Assembly: GCA_021739805.1 (NCBI GenBank)
Contig: JAIPBB010000217.1
Span: 1-9,045 of the forward strand
DNA from: Saprospiraceae bacterium
GTDB taxonomy: Bacteria > Bacteroidota > Bacteroidia > Bacteroidales > JAIPBB01
Direction: 5' to 3'
DNA: 9,045 bases
Positions 1-6,400 of the stretch are shown in pieces (position 1 is the first letter of the stretch; every line of letters begins with the position of its first letter). The notes under the pieces were generated by a model, which saw only the letters and a list, made by a program, of their open reading frames with translations, made no database searches and was not told the origin of the DNA. The translations under genes and the position numbers were made by a program.

Positions 1-15
1 AAACGAAAAGATTTA

Positions 16-34
16 AAGAATAGATTCTATTCTT
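16..34. repeat. Perfect 19-bp palindrome (9-bp arms) near the left edge
   Basis: Two 9-base arms, AAGAATAGA and TCTATTCTT, flank a single T. The site lies about 75 bp beyond the stop codon of the minus-strand response regulator, so it could fold as a hairpin in that transcript's 3' region. It could also be an operator, or the end of a gene entering from the left. The minus-strand sequence after it is only moderately T-rich and has no uninterrupted T run, so a terminator call is weak. The symmetry is certain; its role is not. Confidence 0.4.
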
Positions 35-110
35 GATAAGAAATCAAAATATCATCATGTTTATGAAGATATTAATTTTTTGAAGTAGACATTTAATTAA
101 AATTTACTTT

Positions 111-518
111 TTATGCAGATGGTATATAATATTCTTGATTTGAAAATGCAATCCTTTCTATTAATTTATTAATTTGAGAAAAAAGCATATTGTCTTTAAT
201 TACATAATCAAGGGCTCCAAGATTTAAGGCTGTTAAGGCAATATCAACTTTTTCTCTGGAAGAAACCATAACAACATTAATATTAGGATTAATTTGCTTT
301 ATTTTTTTTAAAACTTCTATCCCATTGAGACCATCCATGTCATAATCCAGAAACACAAACCAAGGAGTATCATTAATTTTATCAAGACACTCTTGTCCGG
401 AGGAATGCGTGACTACATTGGAGTAACCCTGATTAAAAAGTATATTTTTTATGATTGTTTGGTAAATAGGGTCATCATCTACAATAAAAATCAATCGTTT
501 GTGTTTTGTTTTGGTCAT
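111..518 (-). CDS. Stand-alone response regulator receiver domain protein (CheY-like, no output domain)
   Basis: This 135-residue protein is essentially one receiver domain. From the ATG at 518 the key residues are the acidic pair D14-D15 (in IVDDDP), phospho-acceptor D58 (in FLDYD), switch Ser86 and Lys108 (in DYVIKD). There is no DNA-binding or enzymatic output, so it may relay phosphate, act as a phosphate sink, or act by protein contact. An alternative in-frame GTG at 545 would add nine residues. The ATG is preferred because those residues lie outside the receiver fold and the candidate promoter at 546-561 would put the transcript start downstream of the GTG. The receiver resembles that of the divergent sigma-54 activator: 24 of 53 residues are identical, ungapped, from the LDY motif to the conserved KD. 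The two may share ancestry and a kinase. No kinase is visible nearby. Confidence 0.88.
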   Translation of the reverse strand: MTKTKHKRLIFIVDDDPIYQTIIKNILFNQGYSNVVTHSSGQECLDKINDTPWFVFLDYDMDGLNGIEVLKKIKQINPNINVVMVSSREKVDIALTALNLGALDYVIKDNMLFSQINKLIERIAFSNQEYYIPSA

Positions 519-545
519 ATTATTCAAAGATTTGATTTTTCGCAC

Positions 546-561
546 ACAGATTTAGTGCCAA
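546..561 (-). promoter_or_regulatory. Candidate sigma-54 (-24/-12) promoter for the small response regulator
   Basis: Read on the minus strand, TTGGCAC (561-555) is a perfect -24 element. After TAAAT comes CTGT (549-546) where TTGC is expected, giving the right spacing but two mismatches in the -12 element. The inferred start near 534 would leave a leader of about 16 nt before the ATG at 518. The neighbouring gene encodes a sigma-54 activator, which makes the match attractive. The same bases overlap TAAATTTG (566-559), a normal Bacteroidota -7 box, so a housekeeping promoter is an equally possible reading. Confidence 0.35.
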
Positions 562-573
562 ATTTAAAAACGT

Positions 574-589
574 CTGTAAAGCATAACAG
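574..589. promoter_or_regulatory. Imperfect 16-bp palindrome, possible activator-binding site
   Basis: CTGTAAAGCATAACAG is a dyad with 12 of 16 positions symmetric. It is centred about 47 bp upstream of the inferred start of the minus-strand response regulator and about 150 bp upstream of the divergent sigma-54 activator gene. A Fis-like HTH dimer would bind this kind of site. That it is the operator of the adjacent activator is inference from position only. Confidence 0.3.
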
Positions 590-642
590 TTCAGGGTGTT
601 AATAATTCATATAAAATTCCCTTCTTCTAATATTTGGATATA

Positions 643-650
643 TAATTTTG
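643..650 (+). promoter_or_regulatory. Candidate Bacteroidota -7 box upstream of the sigma-54 activator gene
   Basis: TAATTTTG matches TAnnTTTG. It lies about 79 bp before the ATG at 729, so the leader would be roughly 70 nt. No TTG -33 element is seen at the usual spacing, so support is limited to the -7 match and the position. Confidence 0.3.
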
Positions 651-728
651 TATGTGGGAAAATAATTTTAAAAATAAATTGTATTTGAGAAAAATTCCCT
701 AATTTAGATTTTTTAAATTTAGACATAT

Positions 729-2072
729 ATGAAGACATTAAAAATATTTATTGTTGAAGACGATCCCATTTTTTCAAAGATATTAGGATACCATCTTTCC
801 CAAAATCCAGATTATGAAATCGAAAGTTATTCTACAGGAAAAGAATGCGTTAATAATTTATATAAGAATCCTTCAATAATTACTCTCGATTATTCCCTTC
901 CTGATATGTCGGGAATGGAAGTCTTAAAAAAGATAAAAAAATACGATAACGAAATACCAGTTGTTATTATTTCGGGTCAAGAAGATGTTACTACTGCGGT
1001 AAATCTATTGAAAGAAGGGGTTTATGATTATATTGTTAAAGACACAGATACAAAAGAAAGAGTATGGAATTGTCTTAATAATATAAGAGAAAAAATTGAC
1101 TTAAAAAAAGAGATACATGAATTAAGAGAAGAAATAGGAAAAAAGTATGAATTCAATAGTATTTTAAAAGGAAAAAGCCCTACTCTAAACAATGTCTTTA
1201 TTTTAATGGACAAAGCAGCAAAAACAAATATAACTGTTTCAGTTTCTGGTGAAACCGGCACAGGAAAAGAACTTGTTGCAAAAGCTATTCATTATAATTC
1301 AACGTGGAAAAAAAAGCCATTTGTTGTTGTTAATGTTTCGGCAATTCCTAATGATTTGATTGAAAGTGAAATGTTTGGCCATGAAAAAGGAGCATTCACT
1401 GGTGCAAGTAATCGCAGAATTGGAAAATTTGAAGAAGCAAATGGTGGAACACTTTTTCTGGATGAGATAGGGGAAATGGATTTAACAATGCAATCAAAAT
1501 TATTGCGTGTTATCCAGGAAAAAGAATTAACTAGGGTTGGAGGAAACAGCACTATTAAAATTGAAGTAAGGATAATTGTTGCTACACATAAAAATTTATT
1601 AGCAGAAGTTCAAAAAGGTAATTTTAGAGAAGATTTATATTATCGGTTGTTGGGTTTGCCTATAGATTTACCGCCTCTTAGGGACAGAGGTAATGATATA
1701 TTATTGTTAGCTAAGCATTTTGTGGATGAATTTTGTGCAGAAAACAAACTTCCGAAATTGCATATTTCTGCCGAAAGTCAAGCAAAACTCATGAATTATC
1801 CTTTTCCAGGAAACGTAAGGGAGTTAAAAGCTGTAATGGAGTTGGCTTCCGTTATGACTAACGATAAAATTATCGAACCAAAAGACATTAACTTTTATTC
1901 AACAAGTTCAATGACAGATTTATTGTTACATGAAAGCACATTACAGGAATACACCAGAAAAATTATAAAAAGCTTTTTGAATAAATATGACAACAACATA
2001 TTGCTTGTTGCAAAAAAACTGGATATAGGAAAATCGACAATTTACAGAATGAAGAAAAATAGGGAAATATAA
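729..2072 (+). CDS. NtrC-family sigma-54-dependent response regulator (receiver, AAA+, Fis-type HTH)
   Basis: This 447-residue cytoplasmic activator is complete. It has a receiver domain at about 3-120 with acidic residues E10-D12, phospho-acceptor D54, Ser82 and Lys104. A short helical linker (about 120-145) leads into the sigma-54 AAA+ domain (about 147-375). That domain has Walker A GETGTGKE (174-181), the sigma-54-contacting GAFTGA loop (221-226) and Walker B FLDEIGE (243-249). FREDLYYRL and PFPGNVREL motifs follow. The last ~40 residues form a Fis-like HTH ending in GKSTIYRMKK. Phosphorylation should trigger oligomerisation and ATP-driven opening of sigma-54 promoters. It is divergent from a small receiver protein and convergent with a PAS membrane protein. 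Targets and cognate kinase are not identifiable here. The intact GAFTGA motif makes direct sigma-54 contact very likely. Confidence 0.95.
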   Translation: MKTLKIFIVEDDPIFSKILGYHLSQNPDYEIESYSTGKECVNNLYKNPSIITLDYSLPDMSGMEVLKKIKKYDNEIPVVIISGQEDVTTAVNLLKEGVYDYIVKDTDTKERVWNCLNNIREKIDLKKEIHELREEIGKKYEFNSILKGKSPTLNNVFILMDKAAKTNITVSVSGETGTGKELVAKAIHYNSTWKKKPFVVVNVSAIPNDLIESEMFGHEKGAFTGASNRRIGKFEEANGGTLFLDEIGEMDLTMQSKLLRVIQEKELTRVGGNSTIKIEVRIIVATHKNLLAEVQKGNFREDLYYRLLGLPIDLPPLRDRGNDILLLAKHFVDEFCAENKLPKLHISAESQAKLMNYPFPGNVRELKAVMELASVMTNDKIIEPKDINFYSTSSMTDLLLHESTLQEYTRKIIKSFLNKYDNNILLVAKKLDIGKSTIYRMKKNREI

Positions 2073-2076
2073 AATA

Positions 2077-3396
2077 TTAGCGAATAATTGCAAGGCAAAT
2101 TGATTTTTCTTCGATTGATAACATATAACCCGAAATATTTACTGAAATCGGCAAGCCATCTTTTGTATTAAGCATTGCTTTAATAGATATTTGGTCTCCA
2201 ATATTTTTGTTTTTGTCAAATAAATCCATACAGTTTTTGTCAAATAAATCCACTATAGATTTACCTAACAATTCATCTTTATCATAGCCGAGAAGATTCT
2301 CAATAATAGTATTAGTTTCAATGATTTTATTGTCGTCAAAAACAATAACTCCCTCTGAAATATTATTTATTATTTTATTAAACTTTTCATGTTTTTCGTG
2401 AAGAGATTTATCTTTTTCAATATAATCGGTTATATTATCAACAAGCAAAACAAAATATCCATCTTCAGCAGAATAGGCTTGAACTTTTGCCCAGTCTTTA
2501 TTAAACTTATTGTAAATTGTGTATTTTAGATGAACACCTTCATTCATTTTGGAAATAAGAGTTTCCCAATTATCAAAATAGGCTTTAACCTCAGGGTAAA
2601 TTTTCGATAATTTTTTGCCTATAATATCAACTTTTTGATACCCGCATAATTTTTCAAAAATCGAATTTGCTTCTGAGAATACTGCATCAATTGCCTTTCC
2701 TTCATTATTAAATATTAATTTTGAATATAAAAATCCATCATCAATATTTTTAAACAAGTTTTTATATTTAAGCTTGCTTTTTAAGCTTTCGCGTTCGGCA
2801 ATGATAATTAGTTCTTTGGATTTATTTAATACTAAAACAGCTAAATAATTCGATAAAATAAATATAATCAAACATAAAAGCATTGAAATCCACATTGTTA
2901 AAGATGGGAAAACCATAAGTTTTGAAAAAATAACTGAAAAATCCACAAGTAAAATTATTAATGCCAAGGCAGAAAATAATATGATTTGGTTTCTGGAAAT
3001 AGCAAATAAACTTAACAGAAATAATCCTACTAAAATAAATGCTAGCGATTCATAAATTCTTTGATAGGGTATTGATTCTAAGTAATAATCATTGATAATA
3101 AAAGAAAAAAAGCAAAAGGCAATTAACGAAAAGCTTGTGAAATTACCGGCTATTTTTATTTTTTTAATTCTTAAAAAATAGAATGAAAATGCTAGTAATG
3201 ATATGCCGAATAATTGACCTAGTACAATAAAATAACCTTCCTTAATAAACAAATGAATAACAAAAAAGACTACTAAAAAACTTGTGCTAATTATGTTAAC
3301 ATAAAGCAAATACTTTGATTTGTTTCTTTGCTCAAGAGATCGCCTTTTGTAAGGAGATAAAAAATATTTGTTAAGCTTGTCGATGAGTTCTTTCAT
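2077..3396 (-). CDS. Six-helix membrane protein with two C-terminal PAS domains and no output domain
   Basis: The 439-residue protein begins with a basic cytoplasmic segment (RRSLEQRNKSK). About six hydrophobic helices follow, near 29-50, 54-76, 80-102, 113-133, 136-156 and 165-190. A short charged helix leads to PAS1 (about 212-323, with FEKLCGY and IIGKKLSKIYPEV) and PAS2 (about 336-439, with GVIVFDDN, IIETN and LLGYDKDELLGKS). It stops at LAIIR, where a PAS domain normally ends and a HisKA/HATPase or GGDEF module would begin. No phospho-acceptor His or ATPase box is present. It could be a sensor that signals through a partner, or a histidine kinase that lost its transmitter. The sequence downstream belongs to the convergent activator gene (4 bp between stops), so no kinase remnant follows. 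PAS2 contains an 8-codon tandem duplication. A functional link to the nearby response regulators is inference. Confidence 0.85.
   Translation of the reverse strand: MKELIDKLNKYFLSPYKRRSLEQRNKSKYLLYVNIISTSFLVVFFVIHLFIKEGYFIVLGQLFGISLLAFSFYFLRIKKIKIAGNFTSFSLIAFCFFSFIINDYYLESIPYQRIYESLAFILVGLFLLSLFAISRNQIILFSALALIILLVDFSVIFSKLMVFPSLTMWISMLLCLIIFILSNYLAVLVLNKSKELIIIAERESLKSKLKYKNLFKNIDDGFLYSKLIFNNEGKAIDAVFSEANSIFEKLCGYQKVDIIGKKLSKIYPEVKAYFDNWETLISKMNEGVHLKYTIYNKFNKDWAKVQAYSAEDGYFVLLVDNITDYIEKDKSLHEKHEKFNKIINNISEGVIVFDDNKIIETNTIIENLLGYDKDELLGKSIVDLFDKNCMDLFDKNKNIGDQISIKAMLNTKDGLPISVNISGYMLSIEEKSICLAIIR
2209..2252. repeat. 24-bp tandem duplication inside the PAS-protein gene
   Basis: Two identical 20-bp copies (2209-2228 and 2233-2252) are spaced with a 24-bp period, exactly eight codons. 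In the protein they give DLFDKNCM followed by DLFDKNKN (residues 383-398) inside the second PAS domain. The reading frame is kept. Perfect nucleotide identity over the 20 bp suggests a recent slippage event. Confidence 0.85.
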
Positions 3397-3419
3397 AATG
3401 TAAAATTACTAAAATATTG

Positions 3420-3427
3420 CAAATTTA
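3420..3427 (-). promoter_or_regulatory. Candidate -7 box for the PAS membrane-protein gene
   Basis: On the minus strand these bases read TAAATTTG, matching TAnnTTTG, about 23 bp before the ATG at 3396. No clear -33 TTG is found at the usual distance. It lies in the 114-bp spacer shared with divergent gldE. Confidence 0.35.
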
Positions 3428-3472
3428 CTATTGTTACAAAATACTTTACATAGTCATTTATATAAATTTGTT

Positions 3473-3480
3473 TATTTTTG
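3473..3480 (+). promoter_or_regulatory. Candidate -7 box for gldE-gldD
   Basis: TATTTTTG matches TAnnTTTG and lies 30 bp before the gldE ATG at 3511. A second match, TAAATTTG, sits 10 bp upstream at 3463-3470. No convincing -33 element is seen for either. Their position in a divergent spacer with no other plus-strand gene upstream supports a promoter here. Confidence 0.4.
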
Positions 3481-3510
3481 CATAGAATTAAAAATCTTAT
3501 TCATATTAAA

Positions 3511-4866
3511 ATGGAAATTAACTCCTTCCTGGCTGACCATTTATTATTTCAATATATAATTCTGGAAATTTTTAAACAGTTTTCGATTGCTTCATTAGCG
3601 GGATTAGTTATAGTTATAATTTTAATTGCTTTGTCATCTTTAATCTCAGGCTCAGAGATTGCTTTTTTTTCTTTAAAACCGTCACAAATTGATGAAATTG
3701 GAAGTGTTAATAACAAAAGAAATAAAACAATTTTGAGCTTATTAGAACAGCCTAAACGACTTTTAGCCACAATTTTAATTGCTAATAATTTCGTAAATGT
3801 TTCCATTGTAATAATATCTACATATATTATTTCGTCCACTTTTGATTTTAAGGATTACTATATACTTGGATTTATTGTGGAAGTAATTATAATTACTGGT
3901 TTTATTTTGTTGTTTGGTGAAATTATGCCAAAAATTTATGCATCCCAAAATCCTGTTTCTTTTTCAAAATTGATGGCTATCCCTTTACAATTCCTAAAAT
4001 CAATGCTAAAACCTCTAAGTGTTATTCTTGTTAAATCAACATCCGTTATTGATAAAAGATTGGTTAAAAAGACGTCTAATCTTACAATTGGTGAGTTATC
4101 TGCCGCAATCGATATAACTGCAAATCCTAAAGAAACTCCTGAAGATTTGAAAGAAAGAAGGATTCTTAAAGGAATTGTTAAGTTTGGAGACCTGGATGTT
4201 AAAGAAATAATGAAGGCTAGAATTGATGTAACTGCAGTTGATATCGAAACTAATATCAATGACTTAATAGCAATTATTCTTGATTCAGGATATTCCAGAA
4301 TACCCGTTTATTCCGAAAGCTTTGATAATATAAAAGGCATAATTCATATAAAAGATTTATTGCAGTATTTAGAAGATAAAGACAAGTTTAATATGGAGAT
4401 GGTTATTAGGCCTGCTTATTTCATTCCTGAAAACAAAAAAATTGATGATTTGCTTAAGGAGTTTCAAGAAAAGAAAATTCACTTGGCAATTGTTGTTGAC
4501 GAATATGGAGGAACATCCGGAATAGTAACATTTGAAGATGTAATTGAAGAAATTGTAGGTGAAATAAGTGACGAATTCGATAAAGAAACAGATGAATTTA
4601 TTTACTCAAAAATAGCAGAGAATAAATTTGTTTTTGAAGGAAAAACATCTCTTAATGATTTTATTAAAATTGTAAAGATTAAAGATTATTTTTTTGATGA
4701 GGTCAAAGGCGAGTCTGATACTATTGCCGGTTTAATTCTTGAGTTAGAGGGAAAAATACCTAACAAAAATCAAATTATAAATTACAGAAATCTTATTTTC
4801 GAAATTTTATCAGTAGATAGCCGGAGAATAAAACGAATAATGGTTACAATTAATAGAAATGGCTAA
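3511..4866 (+). CDS. gldE: GldE, gliding-motility-associated CNNM/CBS/CorC-like membrane protein
   Basis: The 451-residue protein has an N-terminal DUF21 (CNNM) membrane domain: hydrophobic segments at about 25-50, 85-110 and 115-140, with SGSEIAFFSL (46-55) and the conserved FGEIMPK. A CBS pair follows, with GYSRIPVY starting near 260 and VVDEYGGTSGIVTFEDV near 328. A CorC/HlyC-type C-terminal domain (about 365-451) includes GESDTIAGLILE. This architecture resembles CorC/HlyC transporters, but direct overlap with gldD identifies it as GldE. In gliding Bacteroidota GldE is linked to GldD and the motility/T9SS machinery; its biochemical role is unsettled. An upstream TTG at 3478 is in frame, but it falls in the candidate -7 box and adds an atypical polar stretch, so the ATG at 3511 was chosen. 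The mutY and ssb genes often found upstream in flavobacteria are absent here. Confidence 0.92.
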   Translation: MEINSFLADHLLFQYIILEIFKQFSIASLAGLVIVIILIALSSLISGSEIAFFSLKPSQIDEIGSVNNKRNKTILSLLEQPKRLLATILIANNFVNVSIVIISTYIISSTFDFKDYYILGFIVEVIIITGFILLFGEIMPKIYASQNPVSFSKLMAIPLQFLKSMLKPLSVILVKSTSVIDKRLVKKTSNLTIGELSAAIDITANPKETPEDLKERRILKGIVKFGDLDVKEIMKARIDVTAVDIETNINDLIAIILDSGYSRIPVYSESFDNIKGIIHIKDLLQYLEDKDKFNMEMVIRPAYFIPENKKIDDLLKEFQEKKIHLAIVVDEYGGTSGIVTFEDVIEEIVGEISDEFDKETDEFIYSKIAENKFVFEGKTSLNDFIKIVKIKDYFFDEVKGESDTIAGLILELEGKIPNKNQIINYRNLIFEILSVDSRRIKRIMVTINRNG

Positions 4867-5473
4867 TATCAAAAGGCATTATAAATTACTACTTGTTTTT
4901 ACAGCATTTGTTTTTATCTACTCATGCGGAAGTGATTATGTACCAAAACCCAGAGGATATTTTCGGCTTGATTTACCTAAAAAGGAGTATATTAAATTTG
5001 ATACTACATATCCTTATACCTTTGACTATCCGGCATATTCTAAAATCTATCCAGACAATAGCGTTATTAATGAAACTTATTGGTTAAATATTGTTTACCC
5101 GGATTTTAAAGGGACACTTCATTTGAGTTATAAACCTGTTACTAATAATCTTGAAATTTATCTTGACAATGCAAGAGAATTTGCGAACAAACATATTCCA
5201 AAAGCCAATGCTATTAATCAAAGCCTGGTTATTAACAGGGAGAAAAAAGTTTATGGATTGATTTACGATATAGAAGGAAATAAAGCTGCATCACCATATC
5301 AATTTTATCTAACTGATAGTACAAATCATTTTGTCAGGGGAGCATTATATTTCAGGATTGTTCCAAATAATGATTCATTAGCACCGGTAATTTCTTTTAT
5401 AAAAAAGGACTTAGAAAGAATGATAAATTCTTTTAGCTGGAAAAACGAAAATCATAAAAAAAGTGAAAATTAG
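4859..5473 (+). CDS. gldD: GldD, gliding-motility lipoprotein
   Basis: The 204-residue protein starts with a basic N-terminus (KRHYK), a hydrophobic segment (about 9-21) and a lipobox ending at Cys23 (FIYSCG), so it should be a lipidated envelope protein. Directly after comes YVPKPRGYFRLDLP (27-40), the family signature of GldD. The rest is soluble and ends in a short basic tail. GldD is one of the lipoproteins essential for gliding in Flavobacterium johnsoniae, where gld mutants also show secretion and surface defects. Its ATG lies inside the last codons of gldE (8-bp overlap, different frame), implying translational coupling. The family call is strong. Whether this organism actually glides cannot be read from one gene pair. 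Confidence 0.94.
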   Translation: MANIKRHYKLLLVFTAFVFIYSCGSDYVPKPRGYFRLDLPKKEYIKFDTTYPYTFDYPAYSKIYPDNSVINETYWLNIVYPDFKGTLHLSYKPVTNNLEIYLDNAREFANKHIPKANAINQSLVINREKKVYGLIYDIEGNKAASPYQFYLTDSTNHFVRGALYFRIVPNNDSLAPVISFIKKDLERMINSFSWKNENHKKSEN

Positions 5474-5482
5474 CAATATTGC
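5473..5482. repeat. 10-bp perfect palindrome at the gldD stop codon
   Basis: GCAATATTGC begins at the last base of the gldD stop codon and is followed by ATAATTTTG. It is too short and lacks a T run, so it is not a good terminator. TAATTTTG at 5484-5491 also fits a -7 box, about 97 bp ahead of the glycosyltransferase start. The 114-bp spacer between gldD and that gene holds no further recognisable element. Confidence 0.25.
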
Positions 5483-5558
5483 ATAATTTTGTAAGTTATT
5501 ATTCAAAAGTGGAAATTTCTTTTTTATTGCTAAATTTTTTTAATTTCAATCAATAAAC

Positions 5559-5566
5559 TATCTTCG
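5559..5566 (+). promoter_or_regulatory. Possible -7 box for the glycosyltransferase gene
   Basis: TATCTTCG is one base off TAnnTTTG and sits 21 bp before the GTG start at 5588, the usual distance. No TTG is found at the expected -33 position. The match is suggestive only. Confidence 0.25.
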
Positions 5567-5587
5567 CAAACATAAAACTATATTATT

Positions 5588-6331
5588 GTGTCAAATCGAT
5601 TAGTAATTATACCGACTTTTAACGAAAAGGAAAACATAGAAGCTATCATTAGAAAAGTGTTTTCTCTTGAAATGCAATTTCATATCTTGATTATTGAAGA
5701 TAATTCCCCTGACGGAACAGCTGATATTGTCAAGTCTTTAATGAAGGAGTTTCCAGATACTTTATTTATTGAAGAAAGAAAAGGAAAACTTGGACTTGGA
5801 ACCGCATATATTCATGGATTCAAATGGGCATTAGAAAGAGATTATGAATACGTTTTTGAAATGGATGCAGATTTCTCCCATAATCCCGAAGATCTTCTGA
5901 AACTGTATGATGCATGTGCAAATCAGGGAGCAGATTTAGCTATTGGCTCAAGATATATTACCGGAGTAAATGTTGTGAACTGGCCTATGGGCAGAGTTTT
6001 GATGTCATATTTTGCCTCGAAATATGTAAGAATGGTAACTGGTTTAAAAATACGTGATACCACAGCTGGATTTAAATGCTATACTAGAAAAGTTCTAAAA
6101 TCAATAAGGTTCGACAAAATACGATTTACCGGATATGCCTTCCAAATAGAAATGAAATTTACTGCATTTAAACTTGGTTTTAATATTGTAGAAGTCCCTA
6201 TCATATTTACTGACAGAACTCTGGGCGTATCAAAAATGAATAAAAGTATTTTTAGGGAGGCGATTTTTGGCGTTATCAGCCTAAAAATCAAAAGCTGGTT
6301 TATAAAATACAAAAGACTAGAAACAAATTAA
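5588..6331 (+). CDS. GT2 family glycosyltransferase, polyprenol-monophosphate mannose synthase type
   Basis: The 247-residue enzyme has the DPM1-like GT2 fold. The N-terminal strand is VIIPTFNEKENIE (6-18), the nucleotide-binding segment is IEDNSPDGTADIV (36-48), and the metal-binding DAD (93-95) lies in EMDADFSHNPEDL. SRYITG (121-126), the conserved TTAGFKCY (158-165) and DRTLGVSKM (209-217) follow. It should transfer a sugar, probably mannose from GDP-mannose, to polyprenyl phosphate on the inner face of the membrane. There is no C-terminal membrane extension, as in the short single-domain DPM1 forms. The start is GTG; no upstream in-frame start was found, and the resulting N-terminus matches the family pattern. 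The exact sugar is not provable from sequence. The gene lies 114 bp after gldD and ends at the terminator at 6356. Confidence 0.87.
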   Translation: MSNRLVIIPTFNEKENIEAIIRKVFSLEMQFHILIIEDNSPDGTADIVKSLMKEFPDTLFIEERKGKLGLGTAYIHGFKWALERDYEYVFEMDADFSHNPEDLLKLYDACANQGADLAIGSRYITGVNVVNWPMGRVLMSYFASKYVRMVTGLKIRDTTAGFKCYTRKVLKSIRFDKIRFTGYAFQIEMKFTAFKLGFNIVEVPIIFTDRTLGVSKMNKSIFREAIFGVISLKIKSWFIKYKRLETN

Positions 6332-6355
6332 TAAAGAAGATTATAAGATTTTTTG

Positions 6356-6384
6356 AAAGGTATAGGTCACTCTATACCTTTTTT
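6356..6384 (+). terminator. Intrinsic terminator after the glycosyltransferase gene
   Basis: A perfect 10-bp stem, AAAGGTATAG (6356-6365) with CTATACCTTT (6372-6381), encloses a 6-nt loop (GTCACT). The T run (6379-6384) forms the 3' end of the stem and continues three bases past it. It begins 25 bp after the glycosyltransferase stop and ends 17 bp before the pyrC ATG, so it separates the two units. The minus strand has no T run after the stem, so it works in one direction only. Confidence 0.8.
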
Positions 6385-6387
6385 ATT

Positions 6388-6395
6388 TAAATTTG
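6388..6395 (+). promoter_or_regulatory. Candidate -7 box immediately before pyrC
   Basis: TAAATTTG fits TAnnTTTG and sits only 5 bp before the ATG at 6401. If it is used, transcription would begin at or next to the start codon and the mRNA would be nearly leaderless. A promoter is expected here because a strong terminator lies just upstream, but no -33 element is evident. Confidence 0.3.
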
Positions 6396-6400
6396 TTATT

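Noticed and set aside
1..36. Eleven open codons at the left edge ending in TGA, possibly the tail of a plus-strand gene
   Set aside because: Too short to recognise, and it overlaps the palindrome at 16-34; the other frames also close quickly.
519..545. GTG start for the small response regulator
   Set aside because: It adds nine residues outside the receiver fold and would be upstream of the inferred sigma-54 transcript start; it remains possible if the TAAATTTG box is the real promoter.
393..602. Plus-strand 69-codon open frame opposite the small response regulator
   Set aside because: It runs antisense through the receiver coding sequence and shows no recognisable motif; the receiver on the minus strand has all catalytic residues.
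2073..2076. A frameshifted or detached histidine-kinase domain after the PAS protein
   Set aside because: Only 4 bp separate its stop from the stop of the convergent activator, whose reading frame is intact, so there is no room for a kinase remnant.
3478..3510. TTG start for gldE eleven codons upstream of the ATG
   Set aside because: The TTG is part of a TATTTTTG promoter-like box, and the ATG at 3511 gives a more natural N-terminus.
6353..6400. TTG start for pyrC sixteen codons upstream
   Set aside because: The added codons lie in the terminator hairpin, and dihydroorotase homology begins at the ATG at 6401.
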